64,000 nucleotides of DNA, from positions 124,001 through 188,000 of the forward strand of contig CAXXUG010000014.1 of the NCBI GenBank assembly GCA_963664835.2. Reading direction: 5' to 3'. The stretch is from G963664835 sp963664835 (GTDB taxonomy: Bacteria > Chloroflexota > UBA6077 > FW602-bin22 > JBCLEL01). How positions within the stretch are numbered: position 1 is the first letter of the stretch; every line of letters begins with the position of its first letter. Shown piece by piece: positions 52,870-62,258 of this stretch. Position numbers and translations under genes: made by a program. The notes beneath the pieces were generated by a model. The model was not told the origin of the DNA, made no database searches, and was given only the letters and a program-made list of their open reading frames with translations.

Positions 52870-53214
52870 TTGGATAGACGTTACCGTCTACGCGAAAAGG
52901 CGGACTTTCAACGCGTCAGGCGGCGAGGAAGCTACTTTTCGAGCCCAATACTAGCTATGTATGCCTACCCCAACGGCCGCAAACTGAGCAGGTTCGGGAT
53001 CGTCACCGGAAAGAAGATCGGAAAGGCCGTGGTGCGCAACAAGACCAAGCGCCGGATTAAGGAGTCAATCGGATCGTTTTTCGATGAGTTGCAACAAGGC
53101 GTCGACGTCCTGTTCGTGGCCCGCCCATCAATCACATCTGCCGATTTTGCTAAGGTCTGTTCGACAGTCGAGTTCCTTTTCGGCAGGGCCGGTTTACTCA
53201 GGCCTTTGGGCTAG
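52870..53214 (+). CDS. rnpA: Ribonuclease P protein component
   Basis: 114 residues from TTG: DRRYRLREKADFQRVRRRG, RFGIVTGKKIGKAVVRNKTK and the signature KRRIKESIGSF-like segment. It binds RNase P RNA to mature tRNA 5' ends. It follows rpmH by 46 bases, the usual order. Confidence 0.94.
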   Translation: MDRRYRLREKADFQRVRRRGSYFSSPILAMYAYPNGRKLSRFGIVTGKKIGKAVVRNKTKRRIKESIGSFFDELQQGVDVLFVARPSITSADFAKVCSTVEFLFGRAGLLRPLG

Positions 53215-53234
53215 TTGTCGCGACGGAATCCCAC

Positions 53235-53444
53235 ATGAAATGGTTAATGATCGGAGCGATAGATGGCTACCGAAAATGGGTGTCTCCGATACTGCCGCCA
53301 AGCTGCCGCTACTACCCAACCTGTTCGGAATACGCCAAGATTGCTCTGGAGAAGCACGGCGTGCTGAAAGGAAGCGCGCTCGCCGTCTGGAGAATCTTGC
53401 GATGCAATCCCTTCTGCGCCAGCGGTCACGACCCTGTACCATGA
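53235..53444 (+). CDS. yidD: Membrane protein insertion efficiency factor YidD
   Basis: 69 residues: IDGYRKWVSPILPPSCRYYP then TCSEYAKIALEKHG and RILRCNPFCASGHDPVP, the conserved YidD Cys pattern. It assists YidC and SecYEG insertion. ATG start; lies 20 bases behind rnpA. Confidence 0.94.
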   Translation: MKWLMIGAIDGYRKWVSPILPPSCRYYPTCSEYAKIALEKHGVLKGSALAVWRILRCNPFCASGHDPVP

Positions 53445-53505
53445 CCAACGCCCGATGGTTCTGAATAGGGGTCGGCGGGCCTCGAGGAACTAGGAGGATA
53501 ATCGC

Positions 53506-54504
53506 TTGCTGGACCAGATCGGTGATTTCTTCAATAACACCCTGGTAATTCCTCTTACCGCCGCGCTGACGTTCCTCTACGGAGCCCTAGGCGACATCGG
53601 CATCCCAAGCTGGGGCCTGACCATCGTCGTCTTCACCGTCATCGTCAAGACAGTCACGCTCCCCTTGACTATCGCTGGACTCCGCTCGTCGAAAAAGATG
53701 CAGCGTATCCAACCCCTGATAGCTGAGGTGCGCAAGAAGTATCCGAAAGACAAGATGAAGCTACAGCAAGAGACGATGGCGCTGTATAGCAAACACAGTG
53801 TCAATCCGGCCGCCGGCTGCCTGCCAATGCTGATTCAAATGCCCATCTGGTTCGCCCTCTACCGAGCGTTATGGATGCTTGCGGATCCTCTTGCACCCAC
53901 TTTCGATGAGTCGTTCGCCGAACCGTTCCTCTGGGTGCCAAGCCTTGCTAAGAACGAAGGATTTCCTTTCGCGCTAGCCATCTTGTCGGCCGTAACTGGC
54001 TACGTGATGATGCGGATGACCATGGTGAAAAGCGCCGATCCTCAACAGAAGATGACCCAGCAGATCATGCAGTTTATGCCTCTGATGTACTTGATCTTCG
54101 CGGTACAGGAGATCATTACGGCCGGACTTGTCGTATATTGGGTCGCTACCAACGTCATCACCATTTTCCAACAACTGTTCCTGACTGGATGGGGCAGTCT
54201 CTTACCGCAGCGCATCCAGGAGCGGACAGGCTATTTTGAAAAAGGACTAATCGGCATTCAGATCGATAAAGAGGAACGACTCCGAGAGGCTCGGGAGGCG
54301 ATCGCTGCGGAATCTGCGGAATCTGTCGAGGCTGAGAGCACTGCCGTTGTCGAGGATGCCCCGCAACCAAACAAGGACGGACGGAAACCGAAACGCCGTT
54401 CGACGGTGGCCTCGAACCGACTACCCCCGCAAAGACATCGTACGGCCGGAACGTCAGGTCGTCGGCGCAAACGTAGGAAAAGAAAGAATGCTTCCCGTTC
54501 TTGA
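53506..54504 (+). CDS. yidC: Membrane protein insertase YidC/Oxa1
   Basis: 332 residues, short YidC form (no large periplasmic domain): VFTVIVKTVTLPLTIAGLRS, then KKMQRIQPLIAEVRKKYPKD, NPAAGCLPMLIQMPIWFALY and the last helices LIFAVQEIITAGLVVYWVATN. The hydrophilic groove Arg is plausibly in GLRSSKKM. The tail from about residue 265 is charged and basic (KRRSTVAS...RKRRKRK), likely binding ribosomes. Start TTG after AGGAGGATAA. Confidence 0.94.
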   Translation: MLDQIGDFFNNTLVIPLTAALTFLYGALGDIGIPSWGLTIVVFTVIVKTVTLPLTIAGLRSSKKMQRIQPLIAEVRKKYPKDKMKLQQETMALYSKHSVNPAAGCLPMLIQMPIWFALYRALWMLADPLAPTFDESFAEPFLWVPSLAKNEGFPFALAILSAVTGYVMMRMTMVKSADPQQKMTQQIMQFMPLMYLIFAVQEIITAGLVVYWVATNVITIFQQLFLTGWGSLLPQRIQERTGYFEKGLIGIQIDKEERLREAREAIAAESAESVEAESTAVVEDAPQPNKDGRKPKRRSTVASNRLPPQRHRTAGTSGRRRKRRKRKNASRS

Positions 54505-54584
54505 GACTTGCGTGATTGCAACTTCGAAGCGATCAATTGACTGTAGATTGGCCTCAATAGAGACGATGGAAGCTGGGAGGTAAA

Positions 54585-55259
54585 TTGGAGAGTCTAGAGA
54601 TCTCGGCCGCCACTGTAGAAGAAGCCACCCAGATTGCGCTCGACCAACTTGGCAAGAACCGCGATGAGGTGGAGGTTGCCGTACTTACGGAAGGAAATCG
54701 TGGACTCTTGGGTATAGGTGGCGAAGATGCCAGAATTCTGGTCACGCCAAAGGAGGGCGGTTCGGACGACGGTGAACAAACGGAGGAGGACGAGACCAAG
54801 GAAACCGCGAAAGAGGTGCTGGAAACCTTACTTCGCATGATGAACGTAGAGGCAAACCTCACGGTGAAGCCAACATACGAGTCAAGCATCGGCGAAGGTT
54901 TCGTCTGCGTTCTCGACATTGCCGGAGATGACCTCGGAGTGCTGATCGGCAGGCGAGGCAATACTCTGGGGTCGCTGCAGTTCATAACTAATCTGATCGC
55001 AAGCCGGGTTTTGAACAGGCGGATTCGAGTGTTGGTCGACGTAGAAGGCTATCGGGTTCGTCGAGAGACATCGCTGCGCAGCCTGGCTGAGCGGATGGCC
55101 AAACGAGTAGAAGAGACCGGCCGGTCGATCACACTCGAATCTATGCCGGCGAACGAACGCCGAATCGTACACCTGGCCCTGAGCGATAACCCTTCGGTAA
55201 CCACTTCGAGTATTGATGAAGGCGAGCAACGCCGGGTGGTGGTTTCGCCCCAGCGCTAG
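54585..55259 (+). CDS. khpB: Jag/KhpB RNA-binding protein
   Basis: 224 residues: a Jag_N domain (SLEISAATVEEATQIALDQL, GNRGLLGIGGEDARIL), an acidic linker (SDDGEQTEEDETKE), a KH-II domain with GVLIGRRGNTLGSLQFITN near residue 125 and an R3H domain with LAERMAKRVEETGRSI and MPANERRIVHLAL. It probably works with KhpA in global RNA binding; its usual place after yidC is kept. TTG start. Confidence 0.93.
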   Translation: MESLEISAATVEEATQIALDQLGKNRDEVEVAVLTEGNRGLLGIGGEDARILVTPKEGGSDDGEQTEEDETKETAKEVLETLLRMMNVEANLTVKPTYESSIGEGFVCVLDIAGDDLGVLIGRRGNTLGSLQFITNLIASRVLNRRIRVLVDVEGYRVRRETSLRSLAERMAKRVEETGRSITLESMPANERRIVHLALSDNPSVTTSSIDEGEQRRVVVSPQR

Positions 55260-55291
55260 CCGGCGTCCAGGGTATCAACTCATATTCCCAG

Positions 55292-56161
55292 GTGTTACAT
55301 TTCGGAAACGTTCGAGAGTCCATAGACTACCTGGTGATCGGCCATCTGACGGTCGACCAACACCCGCATGGCAACCGATCAGGTGGCACCGTTCGCTATG
55401 GGGCGTCGGTCGCCCCCAAGTTGGGAGCCCGGATTGGAGTCGTCACCAGCGCCCACCCTGAAATCGATGTGAATGCCTGGATCGGGTCCGGCGCCGCCTG
55501 TGCGCTGAAGCCGGCCGATGACACCACGACCTTCAGGAACGAATACGAACCGGGCGGACGACGCCAGAGCCTTACGAAGGTGGCCGGCCGCGTTGGAATC
55601 TCCGATGCGCCCTCCCATTGGCGCAACGCCCGCATCATCCACCTGGCACCATTGGTTCGAGAAATCGACCCAGAAGAAGTCTTGCTCTGTCCGGAAGATA
55701 GCTTGCGGTGCGCAACCATTCAGGGATGGCTGCGCACTTGGGATCCGGAAGGGTCGGTACGCCCCAGCACTCACCCTCGACTGTCGGCCCATTTCGGCCA
55801 TTTCGACGCAATAGTAGTGAGCGACGAAGACCTGAACAGTTTGGAGTGTACTAGGCGGGAGTTACTCTCTGCCGCCAGGCTAATCGCGGTGACAAACGGA
55901 CCTGCCGGCGCTGACCTCTGGTCGAATGGCCGCCACCTCGGCCACGTCAATGCGCTGCCGGTGCGAGTGGTTGACCCAACCGGTGCCGGCGACGTGTTCG
56001 CGACTGCCTTCTTTCTTCAACTTGCAACCGGGCAAGATCCGTTGCCAGCGGCACGCTATGCGAGCTGCGCGGCAAGTTTATCGACGCAGGGAGTGGGGAT
56101 TGAAGCGGTAGCCGACGACAGCGCGATCCGATACTGGTTGGATCGAGGCTTACCAGTGTGA
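55292..56161 (+). CDS. PfkB family carbohydrate kinase
   Basis: 289 residues: an N-terminal sugar-binding part (YLVIGHLTVDQHPHGNRSGG, then TVRYGASVAPKLGARIGVVT) and the PfkB signature RVVDPTGAGDVFATAFFLQL near residue 228 with catalytic Asp in GAGD. The substrate is unknown. GTG start. The stop overlaps the parA start (GTGA), so the two are coupled. Confidence 0.87.
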   Translation: MLHFGNVRESIDYLVIGHLTVDQHPHGNRSGGTVRYGASVAPKLGARIGVVTSAHPEIDVNAWIGSGAACALKPADDTTTFRNEYEPGGRRQSLTKVAGRVGISDAPSHWRNARIIHLAPLVREIDPEEVLLCPEDSLRCATIQGWLRTWDPEGSVRPSTHPRLSAHFGHFDAIVVSDEDLNSLECTRRELLSAARLIAVTNGPAGADLWSNGRHLGHVNALPVRVVDPTGAGDVFATAFFLQLATGQDPLPAARYASCAASLSTQGVGIEAVADDSAIRYWLDRGLPV

Positions 56162-56940
56162 CGCGCTCTTCAGTAATTGCCGTCGCGAACCAGAAAGGTG
56201 GCGTGGGTAAGACGACCACCGCAATCAACCTTGGCGCCTGCCTCGGAGAGCTGGGTCTGGGCGTCCTCTTGGTCGATCTTGATCCCCAGGCCAACGTGAC
56301 AGCCTCATTGGGATTTGACAAGCGATCCGGCAAACCTTCCATTTACGAAGCGCTATTGGCCGATGTTGATCTCGATGGAATTCTGATCGACACGGGCCGG
56401 CCTGGTCTTTGGTTGGCGCCGTCCTCGATCAGGCTTGCGGGCGCGGAGCTAGAGTTGATGGAAATGGGAAGTCGGGAACACCAGTTGCGCCGGCTGCTCA
56501 AGGGTACCGCAAAGACGTTTGACCTGGTGATTATCGACTGCCCGCCCTCGCTGGGTATGCTGACCGTGAATGCTCTGACGACGGCAGAGGGGATCGTTGT
56601 ACCCATCCAGTGCGAGTATCTGGCTTTGGAGGGCCTCGCTCAACTGGCAAACACCATCGGCATGATCGTCGAAACCTTGAACTCCTCATTGCGGATAATC
56701 GGCATCGTGCCGACCATGTATGACGCCCGCACAAACCTTTCGCCTCAGGTAGTTGACCAAGTTCGGCAGCACTTCCCTTCGTTATTGTTCCGCACCAAGA
56801 TTCCCCGAAGCATCCGGCTTTCGGAAGCTCCGAGCTACGGACAGACCATTGTCGAGTACGACGCTCGTTCGGCCGGCGCAGTCGCTTATCGGCAATTGGC
56901 CAAGGAACTAGCGGACCGACTAAAGCTGCAAGTAGGCTAG
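56158..56940 (+). CDS. parA: ParA/Soj chromosome-partitioning ATPase
   Basis: 260 residues: the deviant Walker A AVANQKGGVGKTTTAINLGA at about residues 8-27, VLLVDLDPQANVTASLG, LVIIDCPPSLGML and RTKIPRSIRLSEAPSYGQ, all typical of chromosomal ParA. It normally works with ParB at parS. No parB follows: after 56940 comes a non-coding stretch and an aminotransferase. GTG start. Confidence 0.9.
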   Translation: MTRSSVIAVANQKGGVGKTTTAINLGACLGELGLGVLLVDLDPQANVTASLGFDKRSGKPSIYEALLADVDLDGILIDTGRPGLWLAPSSIRLAGAELELMEMGSREHQLRRLLKGTAKTFDLVIIDCPPSLGMLTVNALTTAEGIVVPIQCEYLALEGLAQLANTIGMIVETLNSSLRIIGIVPTMYDARTNLSPQVVDQVRQHFPSLLFRTKIPRSIRLSEAPSYGQTIVEYDARSAGAVAYRQLAKELADRLKLQVG

Positions 56941-57228
56941 CTGCTGCGTTTTGGATGCGGAATCTACATTCGAGCGGCGACCTCCAGAAAGTGGATCCGG
57001 TTCGGCTTCGCAGCCAGCGATTACGATCGTACGGAGGTTGGTTGACAGTGGAAATGCCGACACCTAAACCGGGGGCGCCCCGTGCTAGAATACGGTCTGG
57101 CCTAAAGCAAGGGGCACAGAGAGACGAGAAAGAAGCCGTCGGTTCGTTTCGGGTTTCGCCAGCGAATCTCGGGGGGTCGGGCTAATCCCTCCCATCCCAA
57201 TTAGCTCATCCAGCTTGGAGGTTGAACT

Positions 57229-58329
57229 TTGCAACTGCGCATTCCCGGCCCCACGCCGGTCCCACAGGAAATTGTAGACGCGGCTAGCCGCGAAATGATC
57301 AATCACCGTGGTCCGGAGTTTGCCGAAATCCTCCGCGATGTCACCACGCGTTTGAAGCTGGTTTTTAAGACCACAAACGATCTGTTTCTGTTGACCGCGA
57401 GCGGCTCTGGTGGATTGGAAGCAGCAGTGGCGAACACTCTGTCTGCGGGTGACAGAGTGCTCGGTATCTCGATTGGCGCATTTGGCGACCGTTTTCTTCA
57501 GATTGCCGATACCTACGGCGCGGATGTCTTTCCAATGAAACTAGAATTAGGCACCGCAGTCGAGCCGGATGCCGTCGACGCGGCAATCCAGGAATCCGGT
57601 CCGTTCAAGGCTGTGCTTTTGACCCACAACGAGACCTCTACTGGGGTCACGAATGACTTGGAGGCGATCAGCAAAATCGTTCGCGCTCGTGGTCCGTTGC
57701 TCTTGGTAGACGCGGTCAGCTCGATGGGATCGATCGATTTGCCTGTAGATGAATGGGGATGTGACGTGGTGGTGACTGCTTCGCAAAAGGGCTGGATGGC
57801 ACCCCCAGGCTTATCGATGATCAGCTTGGGTGAACGCGCTTGGAAGGCCAACGCGGAAGCCAAGATGCCCCGCTTCTACTTTGACCTTGCGCTTGCGAAG
57901 AGCTACTTTGATCAGGGACAGACGTTGGCGACACCCGCGGTCTCCATTTTCTACGCGATGCAAAAGGCCTTGGACCTGATTGAAGAAGAGGGACTGGCGA
58001 ATGTACACGCGCGCCATCGGAGAGTTGCCGCCTATGCCCGTGAACAGGCGAAAGAGCTCGGTTTGGAGCTTTTTGTGAAGGAAGAACGATACGCCTCTGA
58101 TACGGTGACCGCAATCAAGCTGCCGGCAGGAGTCGAGTGGTCACGACTTACCAAACTCCTTAACGAGGAATTTGGCGTGGTGATCGGGGGCGGCCAGCAG
58201 GAACTCAAGGGCAAGATCTGCCGGGTTGGCCATATGGGAATGGTGGAAACCAGTGATATGGATGAAGTCTTCGCCGCCCTTGGATCCTCACTGGAGCGAA
58301 TGGGAAGTCACGCCACCACCCGCGTTTAA
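57229..58329 (+). CDS. Class V alanine/serine-glyoxylate-type aminotransferase
   Basis: 366 residues of PLP enzyme: LRIPGPTPVPQEIVDAASRE, LTASGSGGLEAAVANTLSAG, LLVDAVSSMGSIDLPVDEWG with the PLP Asp, and Lys in ASQKGWMAPPGLSMISLGE. In Dehalococcoidia-type genomes such enzymes serve serine synthesis; glyoxylate transamination is the alternative. TTG start after TGGAGG. It heads a threonine gene cluster. The 288-base gap before it shows an extended -10 (TGCTAGAAT near 57079-57087). Confidence 0.85.
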   Translation: MQLRIPGPTPVPQEIVDAASREMINHRGPEFAEILRDVTTRLKLVFKTTNDLFLLTASGSGGLEAAVANTLSAGDRVLGISIGAFGDRFLQIADTYGADVFPMKLELGTAVEPDAVDAAIQESGPFKAVLLTHNETSTGVTNDLEAISKIVRARGPLLLVDAVSSMGSIDLPVDEWGCDVVVTASQKGWMAPPGLSMISLGERAWKANAEAKMPRFYFDLALAKSYFDQGQTLATPAVSIFYAMQKALDLIEEEGLANVHARHRRVAAYAREQAKELGLELFVKEERYASDTVTAIKLPAGVEWSRLTKLLNEEFGVVIGGGQQELKGKICRVGHMGMVETSDMDEVFAALGSSLERMGSHATTRV

Positions 58330-58402
58330 TCGGTTGCGCCGTCTACTCTGGACCAATATTTTGATCACCGCAGAAATCTATCGTGGATAACACCCTACCG
58401 CA

Positions 58403-59689
58403 ATGAACTCAAGAATAAGTATTGGAATTATGGGTGCGGGCGTGGTCGGTGGCGGCACGTTCGAGTTGCTATGTCAAAAGTCTGACCTGTTCAAGAGAAC
58501 TCTATCCTGTGAACTCAGCGTCAGAAAGGTCCTGGTACGCTCCTTAGGCAAGGCACGATCCGCGACTATTCCCGATCACATCCTGACCACCGATCCCGCA
58601 GACATATTGGACGATCCGGACATTCGAATCGTTGTAGAAGTGATGGGTGGAGAAGAGCCGGCCCACCGATACATTTGCCAAGCGTTGCAGAACGGCAAAC
58701 ACGTAGTCACCGCTAACAAGGAAGTAGTCGCCAAGCACGGCTCTGAACTCTTGCGCCTCGCCAATGCAAATGGGGTCGACCTGCTGTTCGAGGCAAGCGT
58801 GGGCGGTGGAATCCCAGTGATTGTGACGTTGCGCAACGACCTGATTGCAAACGAGATCAGGAGCATCCAGGCGATCATCAATGGCACGACCAACTTCATC
58901 CTCACCGCCATGGCTCAGGGACGCGACTATGGAGAGGCATTAAGGGAGGCACAGAAGCTCGGTTACGCTGAGGCTGATCCAACGGATGATGTTGAAGGCA
59001 TTGATGCCGCCTACAAGCTCGCCATCCTGAGCTCATTGGCCTTCAAGACCGCGGTTGCGCCAGCAGATATCCGGCGCGTAGGCATCACGAACCTGCAACC
59101 TAAGGACTTCAAGTACGCCGAGGAGATGGGTTATTCCATCAAGTTGCTCGCCACCGCCTTTCGCAAGGACCACAGTCTGGAACTTGCGGTGCGGCCGGCT
59201 TTCCTGCTTGACGATCATCACTTGGCCGGCGTCAAGGGAGCGTTCAATGCGGTCCTCATCGATGGAGATCAACTCGACAACCTGATGCTCTACGGGCAAG
59301 GTGCAGGCGCCAAACCGACCGCTTCGGCCGTGGTCGCGGACATATGCGCGTCAGCGAACAACATTACGCGCGGGGTCACCGAGAACCTCGCCTTGGACGA
59401 AGATCCCCTAGAAAAGGTCGACTTCGGCGATACTGAGTCTCGGTTCTACGTCCGGCTACAAGTCGCCGATCAGGCCGGCGTTCTGGCACAAATCAGCGAA
59501 ATCCTGGGTAGGAACGAGATCAGTATTGCCTCTGTCATTCAGAAGGAGACTGACGAAGCTGCCCGAATTGCGGAGATCGTGGTGATGTCACATCTGGCGA
59601 TCGAGAGGCAAATGGAGAGGGCGATGGTCCAAGTTGCGGCGCTCGAGGTCGTCAGGGAGATAAGCGCGTTTATACGGGTGGCTCGTTGA
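58403..59689 (+). CDS. hom: Homoserine dehydrogenase
   Basis: 428 residues: ISIGIMGAGVVGGGTFELL (NAD(P) site), EVMGGEEPAHRYICQALQNG, HVVTANKEVVAKHG, the active-site segment VGGGIPVI and INGTTNFILTAMAQG, then GYAEADPTDDVEGIDAAYKL. A C-terminal ACT domain (VRLQVADQAGVLAQISEIL) gives threonine feedback control. ATG start. It overlaps thrC by 4 bases. Confidence 0.95.
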   Translation: MNSRISIGIMGAGVVGGGTFELLCQKSDLFKRTLSCELSVRKVLVRSLGKARSATIPDHILTTDPADILDDPDIRIVVEVMGGEEPAHRYICQALQNGKHVVTANKEVVAKHGSELLRLANANGVDLLFEASVGGGIPVIVTLRNDLIANEIRSIQAIINGTTNFILTAMAQGRDYGEALREAQKLGYAEADPTDDVEGIDAAYKLAILSSLAFKTAVAPADIRRVGITNLQPKDFKYAEEMGYSIKLLATAFRKDHSLELAVRPAFLLDDHHLAGVKGAFNAVLIDGDQLDNLMLYGQGAGAKPTASAVVADICASANNITRGVTENLALDEDPLEKVDFGDTESRFYVRLQVADQAGVLAQISEILGRNEISIASVIQKETDEAARIAEIVVMSHLAIERQMERAMVQVAALEVVREISAFIRVAR

Positions 59690-60966
59690 CTCTTAGCTGC
59701 ATTGAGTGTTCCGCCGAATACGGACCTGGGACACCGAGGTACCGGTGCCACTGCGGAGGTCTATTAGAGGTCGTCCGCGATCTTGCTTCGTTGAGAACCG
59801 TCCTGACCCGCGACGAACTGGATCGACGGCAGGCGATGCGCCGGGGAGCATTGTCCAGTGGGGTCTGGCGCTATCGGGAGCTCGTACTTGACGTGCCGCA
59901 AGACCGAATCACGTCTTACCCTGAGGGCAATACGAATCTTTACAAGAGTCAGAAGATATCGCGCTGGACCAACCTCGACAGCCTGCTTCTCAAACACGAA
60001 GGCGAAAACCCTACGGGCTCGTTCAAAGATCGCGGAATGACCGCCGGCATCACTCACGCTGTTGAGACTGGCGCGTCAGTGGTTGCCTGTGCATCGACCG
60101 GGAATACCTCTTCGTCGTTGGCTTCATATGCTGCCGTTGCGGGTATCAAAGCGCTGGTGCTAATGCCTGAAGGCATGGTCTCCGTAGGAAAGCTGAGCCA
60201 GACGATAGCTTACGGCGCGATAACGTTGGAGGTCCGTGGGGACTTTGACCAGGCAATGACGATAATCGAAGAGCTTTCCGAAAAAGGTCAGGTTTACATT
60301 CTGAACTCGATAAACCCATATCGGCTCGAAGGGCAGAAGACGATCGTCTTTGAGATGATCCAGCAGATGGATTGGGTCGCGCCTGACTGGATAGTACTGC
60401 CTGGTGGAAACCTTGGTAATGCAAGCGCATTTGGTAAGGCCATCGAAGAGTTAAAGGGTTTGGGCCTGATCAATCGGCGTCCGAGGCTGGCCGTGATCCA
60501 ATCCGAAGGAGCCAATCCGTTCTACCAAGCGTTCAAGAACCAGTTTAGTGAATTCCGTCCAGTCGTTGCTCAGACCCTTGCCACGGCGATAAGAATTGGC
60601 AATCCAGTCAACTATGGCAGAGCGATGCGTGCAATTCAGACGACAGGTGGTGTCGTTGAACAAGTGTCGGACGCAGAAGTGTTGGATGCGAAAGCAGTGG
60701 TCGACGGGGCAGGAATAGGCTGCGAGCCGGCTTCTGCAGCCGCGGTGGCCGGCGTTCGTAAGCTTGTTCGCGCCGGCGTAATAAAGAGCGGTGAAACCGT
60801 AGTGGGACTGCTCACGGGACATATGCTTAAGGATCCATCATCGATAATTCGCTACCATTTGGGCGGGGGTGGATTCGCGGCCGGTGAGCTTGCTAACCGG
60901 CCAATCGTGATTGAGCCGCGGCTCGACGAAGTGGTGAGGGTCCTGGATTCGGCTGGCGCCGCTTAG
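59686..60966 (+). CDS. thrC: Threonine synthase
   Basis: 426 residues: an N-terminal Cys ribbon-like part (CIECSAEYG, YRCHCGGLL), the PLP Lys in GENPTGSFKDRGM near residue 118, ACASTGNTSSSLASYAA and PGGNLGNASAFGKAIEEL. It converts phosphohomoserine to threonine. TTG start overlaps the hom stop (TTGA). Confidence 0.95.
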   Translation: MTLSCIECSAEYGPGTPRYRCHCGGLLEVVRDLASLRTVLTRDELDRRQAMRRGALSSGVWRYRELVLDVPQDRITSYPEGNTNLYKSQKISRWTNLDSLLLKHEGENPTGSFKDRGMTAGITHAVETGASVVACASTGNTSSSLASYAAVAGIKALVLMPEGMVSVGKLSQTIAYGAITLEVRGDFDQAMTIIEELSEKGQVYILNSINPYRLEGQKTIVFEMIQQMDWVAPDWIVLPGGNLGNASAFGKAIEELKGLGLINRRPRLAVIQSEGANPFYQAFKNQFSEFRPVVAQTLATAIRIGNPVNYGRAMRAIQTTGGVVEQVSDAEVLDAKAVVDGAGIGCEPASAAAVAGVRKLVRAGVIKSGETVVGLLTGHMLKDPSSIIRYHLGGGGFAAGELANRPIVIEPRLDEVVRVLDSAGAA

Positions 60967-61106
60967 TAGATGAAGGGAAGGCCAACGGTACACGACGGTG
61001 GAACCAACACGGCGTGGTAATCCGTGGCGGGCTAAGCCTTCGATTCTAAGGAAGCAACCCGAGCAAAATGTTGGCACGATTGCAAAGCTTCTGAGACCAA
61101 ATTGAG

Positions 61107-62036
61107 ATGAAGAGTGTGACGAAAATGAACAAAATCGTAGTCAAAGTCCCGGCAACTTCCGCAAACCTCGGCCCCGGATTCGACAGCTTGGCGATGGCGC
61201 TTACGCTCTACAACACGGTCACTCTCATTCCAGACACATACTTTCGGCTCGACATTCGTGGTGAGGGCGAGCAGTGGCTGCCCCGCAGTCGGAACAACCT
61301 GGTGGCGCGCACAATAGACAAGTTTTATGCGAGGCTCGGGCGCAACACTCCCGAGTTCGCCCTGCGACTGGATAACCGTATACCCATGACTGGCGGGATA
61401 GGCTCCTCATCGGCCGCGCTTGTCGGTGCACTGGTGGCCGCAAATGCGTTGGCCGGGTCTCCACTTGATCAGTCCCAACTCTTGGAGATCGCGTGCGAGG
61501 AGGAAGGACACCCCGATAACGTAAGTGCGGCGTTGGTAGGTGGTTTCATAGTCGCGGTTATGGACGAAGGGAGCCCAGTGGTCGCTTCGGTGCCGGTACC
61601 GGAGCACCTGCGCATCGTGACCCTCATACCCGGCTTCTCCATATCGACGAGTAAGGCCAGAGATATTCTAAGAGCGCGAGTATCCAGACGGGACGCGGTT
61701 TTCAACCTAAGCCGCAGCGCCCTCTTCGTGACCGCTATGCAGCAAGGAAGGCTCGAGTTCCTTCGCGTAGCCACACAGGACCGACTGCACCAACCTCAGC
61801 GAGAGCAGCTCTTTCCGGCAATGCCGGACATTCTGCAGGCCGCGTTGGATGCCGGCGCGGTAGGATCGTTCCTCTCCGGCGCAGGCTCTGCTCTGGTAGC
61901 ATTGACCGTCGCTGACGATCAGGAACAAGTCGCTGCCGCAATGTCGAGAACTGCCAACGAGTTGGATATAGGGCATAGAACTATGATTCTCGATATTGCG
62001 CGCGAGGGCGCTACGGTAACGTTTGTAGAGGAATAG
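61107..62036 (+). CDS. thrB: Homoserine kinase
   Basis: 309 residues of GHMP kinase: VPATSANLGPGFDSLAMALT at the start, the ATP motif PMTGGIGSSSAALVGALVAA near residue 93 and GAVGSFLSGAGSALVAL. It completes the homoserine to threonine branch with hom and thrC. Start may be the ATG at 61107 or the one at 61125; neither has a strong ribosome site. The 140-base gap before it shows nothing notable. Confidence 0.94.
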   Translation: MKSVTKMNKIVVKVPATSANLGPGFDSLAMALTLYNTVTLIPDTYFRLDIRGEGEQWLPRSRNNLVARTIDKFYARLGRNTPEFALRLDNRIPMTGGIGSSSAALVGALVAANALAGSPLDQSQLLEIACEEEGHPDNVSAALVGGFIVAVMDEGSPVVASVPVPEHLRIVTLIPGFSISTSKARDILRARVSRRDAVFNLSRSALFVTAMQQGRLEFLRVATQDRLHQPQREQLFPAMPDILQAALDAGAVGSFLSGAGSALVALTVADDQEQVAAAMSRTANELDIGHRTMILDIAREGATVTFVEE

Positions 62037-62258
62037 ACCGATCTGGAGATCTGAGCTTGGTCAGCGCGGCGAGCAAAGATAGATGGGCGTAGGCAACGGA
62101 ACTAGCTAGCTCTCAGCAATGTCGATCGTTAGATGTCCCTCGATAGAACAATCAAGCGTCAATTTAACTGCTAACTTCGCCAAGGCGGGGGAGTCTGCAT
62201 CCGTTCATCAATTCCGGGGGGATTTGAGACTTCACGGGAACTTTGACTGGTTTCGAAT

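Noticed and set aside
56941..57228. T-box or amino acid riboswitch before the aminotransferase-threonine cluster
   Set aside because: No T-box core or recognisable aptamer could be found; only a possible -10 box is supported.
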